Positions 44,001 to 55,812 of a stretch of DNA of 64,000 nt are shown here, in pieces. Origin of the DNA: a bacterium (lineage in GTDB: Bacteria; Auribacterota; UBA3054). Position 1 is the first letter of the stretch. The number at the start of each line of letters is the position of its first letter. The notes beneath the pieces were generated by a model. The model was given only the letters and a program-made list of their open reading frames with translations, was not told where the DNA came from and did not search any database. The position numbers were made by a program, and so were the translations under genes. The stretch lies in assembly GCA_017557885.1 (NCBI GenBank), contig JAFYXV010000007.1:186001-250000 (forward strand), written 5' to 3'.

Positions 44001-44388
44001 CCGGATAGCTCATGACAAGGGAGAGCTTGTTGGTAAGCGGTCTGGTGAAGTCGTATGTATAGTTCTCAGGGACAGTCCAGGTATAGCTGTCGGTATAGAT
44101 GCCTACGGCCTTGCTGAAAGTCTGGGTGTGCGTGGCCTCCAGCTTCGTGTTGACGAACCATTTTAGGTAAGCGGTGACGTCGCCCTGGGTGTCTTCACTG
44201 TTGGAATAGATGTTGGCGGTCCAATGGACAACGTCGCCTGGCTCAGGCCTGTTGAAGACGTTGTCGTCGTCCTTGGGATTGGGATACTTCTCGGTCCGTT
44301 CGATCCAGGCGATGCCCAGGTCCCAGGCGGCCAGGGCCTGAAAAGAAAGCGTGAGCGAAATTAAAAGGAAAAGTAATTTGGCGCGCAT
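41035..44388 (-). CDS. Double-headed HExxH metallopeptidase-like protein, PEP-CTERM
   Basis: A 1117-residue protein with signal peptide (MRAKLLFLLISLTLSFQALA). It is two tandem copies of a unit of about 535 residues. Each unit has a CARDB-like domain (WDLGIAWIERT, PGDVVHWTANIYSNS, DNNTSNN), a peptidase-like domain with HETGHSLCFPDTYRF (H272) or HESGHSLQLPDTYRF (H806), and a beta-rich end. HExGHxLxxPDxY resembles the zinc site of M6/M64-type gluzincins; the family call is by motif only. The tail is VPEPFSLVLLIIPLLLLRKR. It follows a single-unit paralogue on the same strand. Two active-site motifs in one surface-anchored chain are unusual. Confidence 0.7.
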   Translation of the reverse strand: MRAKLLFLLISLTLSFQALAAWDLGIAWIERTEKYPNPKDDDNVFNRPEPGDVVHWTANIYSNSEDTQGDVTAYLKWFVNTKLEATHTQTFSKAVGIYTDSYTWTVPENYTYDFTRPLTNKLSLVMSYPGSTRDNNTSNNQKEIFLDAMTFCVKVYTNTFWKYTVKGNSPKSFYDNLEDTVKFMNGRYDAMSYPLAPYGIIDRYRVDHVELMNVAKDPTRFQGNENYYTTISYSEGDDYGGYLGNPYDWIGQTFLWNGNGVFSTMGHGALCHETGHSLCFPDTYRFNMPAANNKVFGEAYTCNWGDPKGKEDMMRYCYNGTKDVFTELECATINLKAGSQRRYPPEMHNGVKGWMFACLPTNICIKIYGENNHELNSAEVLIYRGTGSAYELAFGNTNPSYTLTYDQGAKFKPNYSYDNNNLYFNSFIFKLPGDDNSNYKIIDSLRLNYEYLKGQKDVCYFSFTNANYKTAEPSSIVINDGSGSTFTLKNELHLTYPANAKKIRWAYSEAALSNAEWLDISETMEIVFAKNGRLNIYFQTLSEDCVLSDVYIREITVTTNWDFGLAWLERTPKYGIGKYDIGSTYRPKPGDNLTWTANIYCNTSLTNDPIDVVVDWYVNTKREASHTNSFRIIRDLYQDDFKWTMPDSYVYDFTKPLTNIIRAVISYPEGYVDNNVSNNVLNVYMDALTFGVTVVNSTFDKYTASSRKSFYDYMNDTINYMNAQYARAKSVLAPYGIIDRYRVDYLRRQDSQYTSINPPDSTNCTTQLFFNEGGSMGAFYNAPYYWIGQTFASGIFDMAGHGALCHESGHSLQLPDTYRFDLSAENNKVNGQAWGCKWMDPPGMQDIMRFCYDGWGDIFCGVGPAAANLQAGVYRRTPPEMYSNEFCNSVGWMFEYLPTSIVVRVHHTDGRELDQLPIQIYRGGGEGYYMQFPNTHYEWRKIYNKGGIRFEPNCRYDNSKIFENCFMLSMRCTGTPFDILDVLRLNYLCMSQNSTNTILFAYTNDFATSEITSFKINDGAAETFNRNVSLSIATDNATRKARVAYSLEELEETEWEDSYTTKDITLPEEEGKYTLYAQVLSRCFVPSYPVKAEITLVPEPFSLVLLIIPLLLLRKRH

Positions 44389-44437
44389 TGTTTTGCTACT
44401 TGCTTTTTATGATTTTTGTTCTTTATTTTGACTGTCT

Positions 44438-44465
44438 ATTATATGATAGCCTATTTTTGTCCCAA
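44438..44465 (-). promoter_or_regulatory. Candidate promoter of the double-headed metallopeptidase gene
   Basis: On the minus strand, -35 TTGGGA (44465-44460), a 16-base spacer, and a perfect -10 TATAAT (44443-44438), about 50 bases before the ATG at 44388. Confidence 0.5.
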
Positions 44466-44492
44466 CGGGCGGTCAAAGGGCCGTTTTTTCGT

Positions 44493-46295
44493 TCATTCCA
44501 CGATCTCTTGGAAAGTCGTCTTTATGTTTCCTCTGTTGTTGTCGGTCAGATCGCCCCTGACTTCGTATATAGGAGTGGGGACGAAATCCGCCGAGCGGGC
44601 CTGCAGATAATAGACGATCTCAGTTTCGCCTTCCTTGGTTTCATGCAGGAAAGACGGGCAGAAGGGGAGGAAGCTTTTCTTTTTCAGTTCCGGAAGAGAA
44701 TTGGCGATCCTGAAGGAGGCGCCGAGGCTGTCGCTCAAAACAACGGTCCAGGCGGCGGTAAGAGATCTTACGCGGCACTTGACGTAGGCCAGGGAAGTTT
44801 CCCGGCAATCGTTGGTGAAACTGAAGGAGGCCAGTTTCCTTTGGCCTTTGGCGAAGAGATAATTGAAATGCAGCTGGTCCAGGACCAGGGACTTCCTGCC
44901 CTCGCCTTCGCCCACGGTCACGAAGAAGGTGTTCTCGCCCCTTTTTCCGTTCTCTCTTCTGAACTGAGGGTCGAACAAAACGCCGCCGCTGGGATAGGGG
45001 AGCTCTTTCATGACTATGTTCGTCACGCCGATCATGTAGCCGCGCTCGGCGCAGCGGTAGATCTTAACGGGCGCGCCCAGAAGTTCCCGGCCGCTCTTCG
45101 AGTAAAGTTTGAAAAGAACTTTTTCCGGCAGGTCGCTCAGGAACCAGCCCCGGTAGGTGCGGCCGCGGGAAGTGACGATCCCGGAGGGCTGCTTCCTGAT
45201 GACGCCGGCCTGGCGGTTGGCCTCGTAGGCCGTGAGTTCCGAGAAGTGGGAGTAGTCCGTATAGCTGTCCCGCATCATGCAGCGTTTGCCCTCTGTGTCC
45301 ATCCAAGCGCAGGGAATGTCCTCGCCGGTCACGTCGTTCAGTTCTTTCCGGATGTTGAAAATGTAAGAGTCCGGGATCTGCAGGGAGTGTCCGAACTCAT
45401 GGCAGAAGGCGCCGTAGCCCCTTTTGGAAAAGATCCCGTGCCCGTTCCACCAGAAGTTCTGGCCGATCCAATACCAGTCGTAGCCGCGGTAATTGCCCAG
45501 CGGTCCCTGCTCGTTGAAGATGACGGTCGTGGCCACGTCCGGGTCGCCGGTGTAGCGTGTCTCGAGAAATTCCTTGTCCACGAAATAAAGCTTGTCTATC
45601 CTGAGCCTGTCGATGATGCCGTAGGGGGACATGGGATATTTGGCGGCCTCGAAGCGCTTGTTGGTCCACTCAACGCAGTCGTTCATGCGGTCGAAGAAGG
45701 AGAGCTTAGTTGGAGATGTATAGCGCTCGAAAGTTTCCCGGTAAATGGGAACGCTTATGGGCAGGGCGTCCAGGTAAACGCGGAGAAAGTCGTTGGAGGG
45801 ATTGCGGTCAACGATTCCCTTGGGCGGAATAATGGCGACGCTCAAGGTGTTGGTCAGAGGCTTGGTGTAATCGTAGCGGTAATCTTTGGGAACGATCCAT
45901 TCGAAACTGGAAAGATAGAAATCCTTCTCCCGGGGATCGCTTTTTATTTCCGTCCGGGCCGCCTCCTTTGTGTTCATCACCCAGCGCAGGGAAAAATCCT
46001 TCAGGTCAGGAAGCTCTCCGCCGTTCTTGTAAAGATGGGCGGTCCAGGTAAGTTTGTCGCCGGGCTTGGGACGGTTGGAACTGCCGACGGCTTGCATTTC
46101 GTTGGGATAGCGGGGGCTTCTTTCCAGATAGACAACGCCCAGATCCCACTCCTCGTGGCCTTCCTCTATTCCGTAGCCCCAGCCGATGTCCCTGGGGTTG
46201 CCGTCCTCGCCGGATCCTTCGGCGAAGGCGCGGCAGAGGGAGAAGGAAAAGCAGAAGGCGAGGATAAGGAAAAGGCAGTGTGTTTTCATTTTCAT
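44493..46295 (-). CDS. Single-unit HExxH metallopeptidase-like secreted protein
   Basis: A 600-residue protein with signal peptide (MKMKTHCLFLILAFCFSFSLCRAFA). It is one copy of the unit seen twice in its downstream neighbour: CARDB-like region (WDLGVVYLERSPRYP, PGDKLTWTAHLYKNG, VDRNPSNDF), then a peptidase-like domain with CHEFGHSLQIPDSYIF (H299, HEFGH), then a beta-rich C-terminal part. It lacks a PEP-CTERM tail, so it is probably soluble or periplasmic while the double-headed paralogue is surface-bound. The gap between the two genes has its own promoter-like sequence. Substrate unknown; O-glycoprotein or IgA-type substrates would suit M6/M64-like enzymes but this is speculation. Confidence 0.7.
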   Translation of the reverse strand: MKMKTHCLFLILAFCFSFSLCRAFAEGSGEDGNPRDIGWGYGIEEGHEEWDLGVVYLERSPRYPNEMQAVGSSNRPKPGDKLTWTAHLYKNGGELPDLKDFSLRWVMNTKEAARTEIKSDPREKDFYLSSFEWIVPKDYRYDYTKPLTNTLSVAIIPPKGIVDRNPSNDFLRVYLDALPISVPIYRETFERYTSPTKLSFFDRMNDCVEWTNKRFEAAKYPMSPYGIIDRLRIDKLYFVDKEFLETRYTGDPDVATTVIFNEQGPLGNYRGYDWYWIGQNFWWNGHGIFSKRGYGAFCHEFGHSLQIPDSYIFNIRKELNDVTGEDIPCAWMDTEGKRCMMRDSYTDYSHFSELTAYEANRQAGVIRKQPSGIVTSRGRTYRGWFLSDLPEKVLFKLYSKSGRELLGAPVKIYRCAERGYMIGVTNIVMKELPYPSGGVLFDPQFRRENGKRGENTFFVTVGEGEGRKSLVLDQLHFNYLFAKGQRKLASFSFTNDCRETSLAYVKCRVRSLTAAWTVVLSDSLGASFRIANSLPELKKKSFLPFCPSFLHETKEGETEIVYYLQARSADFVPTPIYEVRGDLTDNNRGNIKTTFQEIVE

Positions 46296-46459
46296 CGATC
46301 CGTTGATTGGCGGCTTGCAAAAGTGAAAAAAATAATTGTGAACACGGTTTCCCAGCGTTTTAAAAATTTTATCTAAACGCGCCTAATTTCGCCATGCGAA
46401 AAAGTTGCCTTAAACTTTGCCGATGAAAACAGAAGCGAAATTAAAAACGAGCCGGCTTT

Positions 46460-46469
46460 TTGGTAAAAT
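46460..46469 (+). promoter_or_regulatory. Extended -10 box immediately before a start codon
   Basis: TTGGTAAAAT (-10 TAAAAT at 46464-46469) ends only 6 bases before the ATG at 46476, with no Shine-Dalgarno sequence between them. If used, the mRNA would be leaderless. Confidence 0.45.
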
Positions 46470-46475
46470 CTAAGC

Positions 46476-47666
46476 ATGAAGAAGAAAAGAAATATCATCG
46501 CGGCCCTGACGGCTTTCCTGATTTTGGGAACCGGCAGCGCCAACGCCATCTGGGGCCTCGACTCCGTTCACTCCGCCGCCGGCGAGAAGATAATAAGCGC
46601 TCTGACAGTGGATCTGAGCGGACTCAAATATCATACCGTTCCTGTTGAGGTCGTCGCTCCGCTGGACAATCTTTCCGCCAAGGCGGAAGATCCGGAAGCG
46701 GAGATCAGATCCTCAACCCTGGAGCCGCTCGTTGATTTCGTCCTGAGCAACGCCTACGCTGATCTGGCCTTCGAGCTTCCCTGCTCCAACGGCGTCTTCG
46801 GCGCCATGGCATTGGGCGTCCTGACGAACAAATTTGAAGAAAGGAAAGAACTGTGCGCTCCGCTTCTTCCCGATCACGCCGTTTACTCCACGCTCCGCTT
46901 TTCCAAGGAACTGACAGACAGGGGCGGCAAGATCTACGGCGGGATGTTCTCGGCAGACGAGGGCGTGCTTACCCGCGACTATTCCCGCAACTTCGACATC
47001 ATATCCCCCAATGAAACGAGCGGCGCTTACTACAGTTACACCAACACCAGGATCTACGTTCAGGGAAAAATAAAAGGCCGCCGCGTTATGCTCACGGGAA
47101 CGCTGATGAAGGCTCCCTCCAGCGTGAGCCAAAAGGGCGCGCTGATAGACACTAAATATCCCGGCCTCTACTTTTATTCTTCCGAAAAAGGGATAACCAT
47201 TCCCGGAGGCGGCTGGATGGAGACCACCATGGATTATTACAGGGCCTTCACCATCAGCGTGGAAATTGACGAGAACAGATTCGCCTTCGCCAACCTGTCC
47301 TGGCTCTCCGCCGGCTGGAAGGGGATAAACGTCTTGAGGACCCATCACATCTACGCCGTGTTGAAGGAGATCATCGCCGAACTTCAGACCTACGGCGGTA
47401 AAGGTCTTGCGATCGACAAGCTTCTGGAATGCGTCGCAAAGTGCGACAGCCTTACGGAAGCGGAAATAAACGAAAGTTACAAAAAGTACTGCGACTTCTG
47501 CAAAAAGAACGCCGGACTCTCCTTCGCGGGCATCGGCGCCTCCTCTTACAGCAGGATCTTCAACAAAAAAGACCTTGACGTTCCCATGGAATTGCGCCGC
47601 GCCGTCGTCCTTCAGGAAATGGTGAGAACTTTGAAAGGCAAGCCTTCCTGGTCGCAAGCGGAATAA
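46476..47666 (+). CDS. Exported protein of unknown function
   Basis: A 396-residue protein with signal peptide (MKKKRNIIAALTAFLILGTGSANA) and no other recognised motif. The middle is beta-rich (KGRRVMLTGTLMKAPSSVSQKGALIDTKYPGLYFYSSEKG), and the C-terminal part is helical with paired cysteines (LLECVAKCDSLTEAEINESYKKYCDFCKK). There is no lipobox, membrane segment or PEP tail. It lies 10 bases before obg and is divergent from the metallopeptidase gene. A periplasmic role is inferred. The start codon context suggests either a leaderless message or weak initiation. Confidence 0.65.
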   Translation: MKKKRNIIAALTAFLILGTGSANAIWGLDSVHSAAGEKIISALTVDLSGLKYHTVPVEVVAPLDNLSAKAEDPEAEIRSSTLEPLVDFVLSNAYADLAFELPCSNGVFGAMALGVLTNKFEERKELCAPLLPDHAVYSTLRFSKELTDRGGKIYGGMFSADEGVLTRDYSRNFDIISPNETSGAYYSYTNTRIYVQGKIKGRRVMLTGTLMKAPSSVSQKGALIDTKYPGLYFYSSEKGITIPGGGWMETTMDYYRAFTISVEIDENRFAFANLSWLSAGWKGINVLRTHHIYAVLKEIIAELQTYGGKGLAIDKLLECVAKCDSLTEAEINESYKKYCDFCKKNAGLSFAGIGASSYSRIFNKKDLDVPMELRRAVVLQEMVRTLKGKPSWSQAE

Positions 47667-47673
47667 AGGATAA

Positions 47674-49648
<1,975 letters not shown>

Positions 49649-49709
49649 ACTTTTCTTTCTTTTGCGCCGGGCCTCTCTCCCTGTCTTTTGCCTTTTCCTT
49701 TCCGCTTTT

Positions 49710-49745
49710 GCGACAGTTTGTCGCCGCTAACGACAGTATTGTGAC
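49710..49745 (+). promoter_or_regulatory. Two tandem dyads upstream of dnaK (candidate activator sites)
   Basis: A perfect 6-3-6 dyad GCGACA-GTT-TGTCGC (49710-49724) is followed 20 bases later, two helical turns, by the related imperfect dyad ACGACAGTATTGTGAC (49730-49745). Outer flanks CTTTTG and CAAAAAG form a larger imperfect palindrome. The pair lies roughly 90-125 bases before the predicted start, as expected for enhancer-binding activators of RpoN promoters. Confidence 0.55.
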
Positions 49746-49809
49746 AAAAAGGCGCAGATTGCCGACCCCGGCTTAAACTTAAATCGTTGCTGATTAAACC
49801 TTTATTGTA

Positions 49810-49825
49810 TGGCACATATCTTGCT
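49810..49825 (+). promoter_or_regulatory. Sigma-54 -24/-12 promoter of dnaK-groES-groEL
   Basis: TGGCACATATCTTGCT matches the RpoN consensus TGGCACR-N4-TTGCW at every defined position, with GG and GC exactly 10 bases apart. The predicted start is about 49836, leaving a leader of about 54 bases with a GAGAGG ribosome binding site before the dnaK ATG. No CIRCE inverted repeat was found between 49649 and 49889. Confidence 0.75.
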
Positions 49826-49889
49826 TTAATAACTGTGCGTTCTAATTTGAGCGCCTAAATCAGTAATCTAAACAATAGAGAGGTATATT

Positions 49890-51803
49890 ATGAGCAAGAA
49901 CAAAATCATCGGAATCGACCTTGGCACGACCAACTCCTGCGTCTGCGTCATGGAAGGCAACGAACCCAAAGTTATCGCCAACAGTGAAGGCGGCCGCACC
50001 ACCCCTTCTATCGTCGCTTACGACAAGGACGGCAACAGGCTGGTGGGCACGGTGGCCAAGCGTCAGGCTGTGACCAACCCTGAGAACACCGTCTTCTCCA
50101 TCAAGCGTTTCATGGGCCGCAAATATAATGAAGTGACCGCTGACGAAAAGCAGGTCTCTTACCATGTCGTCGATCACAACGGCGGCGTGGCCGTCAAGCT
50201 TCAGGGCAAGGAATACACTCCTCCGGAAATTTCCGCCGTCATTCTTCAGAAGATGAAACAGACCGCGGAAGACTATCTGGGCGAAGAAGTGACCCAGGCC
50301 GTCATCACGGTCCCGGCTTACTTCAACGACGCTCAGCGCCAGGCCACCAAAGACGCCGGCAAGATCGCGGGCCTGGAAGTTCTGCGTATCATCAACGAGC
50401 CGACGGCCGCCAGTTTGGCCTACGGCATGGGCAAGGATAAGAAAGAAGAAAAGATCGCTGTCTATGACTTGGGCGGCGGCACCTTCGATATCTCCATTCT
50501 GGAGATCAGCGACGGCGTCTTCGAAGTGAAGAGTACCAACGGCGACACGCACCTGGGCGGCGACAACTTCGACCAGGTCATCATCGATTACATTGCCGAC
50601 GAATTCAAGAAAGAGAACGGCATCGAATTGAGAAGCGACAAGATGGCCCTGCAGCGCTTGAAAGAAGCCGCTGAGAAAGCCAAATGCGAACTTTCTTCCT
50701 CCATGAGCACCGACATCAGCCTGCCCTTCATCACGGCCGGCCAGGACGGCCCGAAGCACTTGCAGATGACTTTGACCAGAGCGAAACTTGAACAGCTCTG
50801 CGGCGAACTTATCAATAGGACGGAAGGCCCCTGCAGGAACGCCCTGAAAGACGCGGGCGTCAAGGCCAGCGACATCGACGAAGTGATCCTGGTGGGCGGC
50901 ATGACGAGAATGCCGGCGGTCCAGGAAAAGGTCAAGGCCATCTTCGGAAAAGAGCCCCACAAGGGCGTGAACCCCGACGAAGTCGTGGCCACCGGCGCCG
51001 CCATTCAGGGCGCTGTGCTGGCGGGCGACGTGAAAGACGTTCTTTTGCTGGACGTCACTCCGCTTTCCCTGGGCATCGAAACTCTGGGCGGCGTGATGAC
51101 GAGACTTATAGAAAGGAACACCACCATACCTTGCAAGAAGAGCCAGATCTTCTCCACTGCCGCTGACGACCAGCCGGCCGTCTCCATCGTGGTCTTGCAG
51201 GGCGAAAGGGAAATGGCCGCGGACAACAGAGTCCTGGGCAAATTCGACCTGGTGGGCATTCCTCCGGCGCCCCGCGGCGTACCGCAGATCGAAGTGACCT
51301 TCGACATCGACGCCAACGGCATCGTGCACGTCTCGGCTAAAGACAAAGGCACCGGCAAGGAACAGAAGATCAAGATCGCTGTGTCCAGCGGCCTCTCCGA
51401 CGAGGAGATCGACCGCATGGTGAAAGACGCGGAAGCCAATGCCAGCGAAGACAAGAAGCGCCGCGAACTCATAGATCTTAAGAACCAGGCCGACAACTTC
51501 GTCTATCAGACCGAAAAGACTCTGAAAGAGAACGGCGACAAGATCGACAGCGCTTCCAAGGAAGCCATCGAAAAGGCCGTGGAAGAATTGAAGAGCGTCA
51601 AGGACGGCGACGACGCCGAAGCCATCAAAGCCAAGATGGAGGCCCTGCAGCAGGCCAGCCACAAACTGGCGGAAGCCATGTACAGGGAGAGCCAGGGAAC
51701 CACAGCCGAAGCTCAGCCCGAGCCGGAAAGCGCCGGCTCCTCCAACGATTCCGCCAAAGGCGGCGACGACGTGGTGGACGCGGACTTTGAAGAAGTAAAA
51801 TAA
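49890..51803 (+). CDS. dnaK: Chaperone DnaK (Hsp70)
   Basis: A 637-residue Hsp70: phosphate-1 [16 protein letters not shown] at the N terminus, [26 protein letters not shown], the connecting [31 protein letters not shown], the linker [16 protein letters not shown], a substrate-binding domain, and the usual acidic end [11 protein letters not shown]. Length is normal. It is first of a three-gene chaperone unit with groES and groEL, with a gap of 33 bases to groES. grpE and dnaJ lie nearby but behind a terminator and their own promoter. Confidence 0.99.
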   Translation: MSKNKIIGIDLGTTNSCVCVMEGNEPKVIANSEGGRTTPSIVAYDKDGNRLVGTVAKRQAVTNPENTVFSIKRFMGRKYNEVTADEKQVSYHVVDHNGGVAVKLQGKEYTPPEISAVILQKMKQTAEDYLGEEVTQAVITVPAYFNDAQRQATKDAGKIAGLEVLRIINEPTAASLAYGMGKDKKEEKIAVYDLGGGTFDISILEISDGVFEVKSTNGDTHLGGDNFDQVIIDYIADEFKKENGIELRSDKMALQRLKEAAEKAKCELSSSMSTDISLPFITAGQDGPKHLQMTLTRAKLEQLCGELINRTEGPCRNALKDAGVKASDIDEVILVGGMTRMPAVQEKVKAIFGKEPHKGVNPDEVVATGAAIQGAVLAGDVKDVLLLDVTPLSLGIETLGGVMTRLIERNTTIPCKKSQIFSTAADDQPAVSIVVLQGEREMAADNRVLGKFDLVGIPPAPRGVPQIEVTFDIDANGIVHVSAKDKGTGKEQKIKIAVSSGLSDEEIDRMVKDAEANASEDKKRRELIDLKNQADNFVYQTEKTLKENGDKIDSASKEAIEKAVEELKSVKDGDDAEAIKAKMEALQQASHKLAEAMYRESQGTTAEAQPEPESAGSSNDSAKGGDDVVDADFEEVK

Positions 51804-51836
51804 CTTTTAAAAATATAAAAAATAAGGAGATTTTTT

Positions 51837-53776
<1,940 letters not shown>

Positions 53777-53796
53777 GCCCAAGGCTAAGCTCAATT

Positions 53797-53827
53797 AAAA
53801 AAAGCGCGGAGATCCCGCGCTTTTTTT
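53797..53827 (+). terminator. Rho-independent terminator after groEL
   Basis: Seven A, GCGCGG, a short loop, CCGCGC and seven T. It ends the dnaK-groES-groEL transcript. Confidence 0.93.
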
Positions 53828-53898
53828 AATGGGGCGCGATCACGTTTGAAACTGCGAAAAAATCCGGCCGCAAGCCGAAGTGTGAACGCCCGGTAAAT

Positions 53899-53908
53899 TT
53901 GATATAAT
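53899..53908 (+). promoter_or_regulatory. Extended -10 promoter of grpE-dnaJ
   Basis: TTGATATAAT with a perfect TATAAT (53903-53908) and a TG-N extension, 53 bases before the grpE ATG at 53962. It is sigma-70-like and so differs in class from the dnaK promoter. Confidence 0.65.
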
Positions 53909-53961
53909 CATTAGATAACATAAATAAAAGAAAAATGTTTTTCCAAAAACAGGGGACAAAA

Positions 53962-54675
53962 ATGAACTACGAAGAATTTTACGAAGACGATATAGCTTCA
54001 GAAGACAGCTTGGCGAACAGCGAACCGACGGGAGCGCCGGAAGGAATCAGGCCGGATCTCCGCAGAAGGCCGCTTTCCCCCAAAGCCATGAAGCGCCGCC
54101 TCCGCATTTTGGAAAAAGAGCTGCAGGAGATAAGGGCCAAATGCTCCAAGTATGAGGAAGATTTGAAGGAGCTGCCCTTGGCGAAAGAGAAACTCGCCGA
54201 AACGGAAAAGAAGCTTGAGGAAGCACAGGAACAGAGAAAGTATGACCTGGCGGAGGCCGAAAATTACAAGAAGCGCGCCCTGAGGGAGCGCAGCGAACTT
54301 CTGCGCTACAACGGGGAGAAGGTCTTGAGAGATCTTCTGGAAGTGGCGGACAATTTCGAAAGGGCCGTTTCCCACGCGGAAGGCGCCAGCAAGGAGAGTT
54401 TGCTGGAGGGGCTCGTGATGATCAAGAACGGGCTCCTGAAGGTCCTGGAGAAGAACGAAGTGAAGGCTATGAACTGCGAAGGCGAGAAATTCGACCCCAA
54501 CGTGCACGAGGCCCTCACCATGTGCCCGGCCCCCGGCAAAGAGGACGGGACCGTACTGGCGGTCAACCAGCAGGGCTATTTCTTCAAGGATCATCTGCTG
54601 CGCCCGGCCAAAGTCGTGGTGGTGAAGAATCCCGAGGAGAAAGCCCCGGAGACGGAAGAGATCAAGGGAGAATAA
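53962..54675 (+). CDS. grpE: Nucleotide exchange factor GrpE
   Basis: A 237-residue protein. The ATG at 53962 is chosen because AGGGGA lies 6 bases upstream; an ATG at 53935 would add nine residues but has no ribosome binding site. It has an acidic N-terminal arm, a long coiled coil (about 45-105), then the GrpE core: AENYKKRALRERSELLRYNGEKVLRDLLEVADNFERAV, and FDPNVHEALTMCPAPGKEDGTVLAVNQQGYFFKDHLLRPAKVVV. It releases ADP from DnaK. The stop abuts the dnaJ start. Confidence 0.95.
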   Translation: MNYEEFYEDDIASEDSLANSEPTGAPEGIRPDLRRRPLSPKAMKRRLRILEKELQEIRAKCSKYEEDLKELPLAKEKLAETEKKLEEAQEQRKYDLAEAENYKKRALRERSELLRYNGEKVLRDLLEVADNFERAVSHAEGASKESLLEGLVMIKNGLLKVLEKNEVKAMNCEGEKFDPNVHEALTMCPAPGKEDGTVLAVNQQGYFFKDHLLRPAKVVVVKNPEEKAPETEEIKGE

Positions 54676-54678
54676 TTG

Positions 54679-55806
54679 ATGAACGACGAATATTACAAAC
54701 TGCTTGAAGTTGACAAAAACGCCTCCCAGGAGGAGATCAAGAAGGCCTACCGCAAGATGGCCCTCAAATACCATCCCGACCGCAACCCCGGCGACAAGAA
54801 CGCCGAGGAGATGTTCAAGAAAGTTTCCGAGGCCTACGAGGTCCTGAGCGATCCTCAGAAGCGCCAGCAGTACGACCAGTTCGGCGCGGAAGGCATGAAG
54901 CAGCAGTTCGGGCCCGGCGGCTTCCAGTGGTCGAATTTCTCGCACGCCCAGGACGCCGACTTCGGCGACATCTTCGGCAATCTCGGCGACCTTTTCGGCG
55001 GCCTTTTCGGCGGCGAAGCCAGGGCCAGCAACCAGGGCGCCAGCCTCAGGGTGCGGGTGACCGTGACCTTCATGGAAGCTGTCAACGGCACTGAGAAGGT
55101 GATAAGCATTACGAAGCCCGAGGCGTGCCCCGTCTGCGGCGGCAGCGGAAGCGAACCCGGTTCCAAGACTGTCAATTGCCCGAAGTGCAAAGGCATGGGA
55201 AGGATCAGGATCCAGAGCTTCTTCGGCATCATGGAACAGACATGCCCCAACTGCGCGGGATCTGGCAAAGTGGCGGAGAAACCCTGCCACGAGTGCCGCG
55301 GCGAAGGCAGAGTGAAACAGAGCAAAAAACTTTCCATCAAGATCCCCGCCGGCGTGGACAACGGTTCCAGGCTCAAGATGAGAGGACAGGGCGAGGCCGG
55401 CATAAAAGGCGGGCCCTCCGGCGACCTTTTCATCGAGATCCAGGTGAAGCCCCACGAGCTCTTCCAGCGGGAAGGCAACAACGTGATCTGCGAAGTGCCG
55501 ATCTCTTTCCCCAAAGCAGCCCTGGGCTGCGAAGTGGAAGTTCCGACCGTGCAGGGCCAGATGACTTTGAAAGTGCCCGCGGGAACGCAGAGCGGCAGGC
55601 TCTTCCGCATGAAGGGAAAGGGCATAAAAGACCTGAACGGCTACGTGGGCGACCACTACGTCAGGCTGATAGTCGAAACGCCCACCAACCTCAGCAAGGA
55701 ACAAAAGGAAATGCTCTCTAAGTTCGCGGAAAGCTGCGGCGAGAAAGTCCATCCCGCCGCCGACGATTTCCTGAGCAAAGTCAAAAAATTCTTAGGCAAA
55801 AAATAA
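54679..55806 (+). CDS. dnaJ: Chaperone DnaJ (Hsp40)
   Basis: A 375-residue class I J-protein. The ATG at 54679 is preferred to an in-frame TTG three bases earlier. It has a J domain with the HPD motif ([11 protein letters not shown], about 33-35), a Gly/Phe-rich region, and a zinc domain with four CxxCxGxG repeats ([32 protein letters not shown]; about 150-215). The C-terminal client-binding domains follow. It works with DnaK and GrpE. The next gene starts 6 bases after its stop. Confidence 0.98.
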   Translation: MNDEYYKLLEVDKNASQEEIKKAYRKMALKYHPDRNPGDKNAEEMFKKVSEAYEVLSDPQKRQQYDQFGAEGMKQQFGPGGFQWSNFSHAQDADFGDIFGNLGDLFGGLFGGEARASNQGASLRVRVTVTFMEAVNGTEKVISITKPEACPVCGGSGSEPGSKTVNCPKCKGMGRIRIQSFFGIMEQTCPNCAGSGKVAEKPCHECRGEGRVKQSKKLSIKIPAGVDNGSRLKMRGQGEAGIKGGPSGDLFIEIQVKPHELFQREGNNVICEVPISFPKAALGCEVEVPTVQGQMTLKVPAGTQSGRLFRMKGKGIKDLNGYVGDHYVRLIVETPTNLSKEQKEMLSKFAESCGEKVHPAADDFLSKVKKFLGKK

Positions 55807-55812
55807 ACGTTC

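Noticed and set aside
41413..44166. Long plus-strand open frame (917 codons) opposite the double-headed metallopeptidase gene
   Set aside because: Antisense to a gene with signal peptide, HExxH motifs and sorting tail; composition is of shadow type.
44388..44470. Sigma-54-like GG-N10-GC on the minus strand before the double-headed metallopeptidase gene
   Set aside because: Only the spacing fits; the TGGCAC and TTGC cores are absent and a good TATAAT lies in the same region.
44463..44487. Hairpin AACGG...CCGTT with T run on the plus strand
   Set aside because: The stem is short and interrupted and no plus-strand gene ends there; on the minus strand it would lack a T run in the correct place.
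44388..46376. Long plus-strand open frame (662 codons) opposite the single-unit metallopeptidase gene
   Set aside because: Antisense shadow of a gene with clear paralogue support.
49649..49889. CIRCE element before dnaK
   Set aside because: No TTAGCACTC-N9-GAGTGCTAA-like repeat was found; the dyads present have a different sequence.
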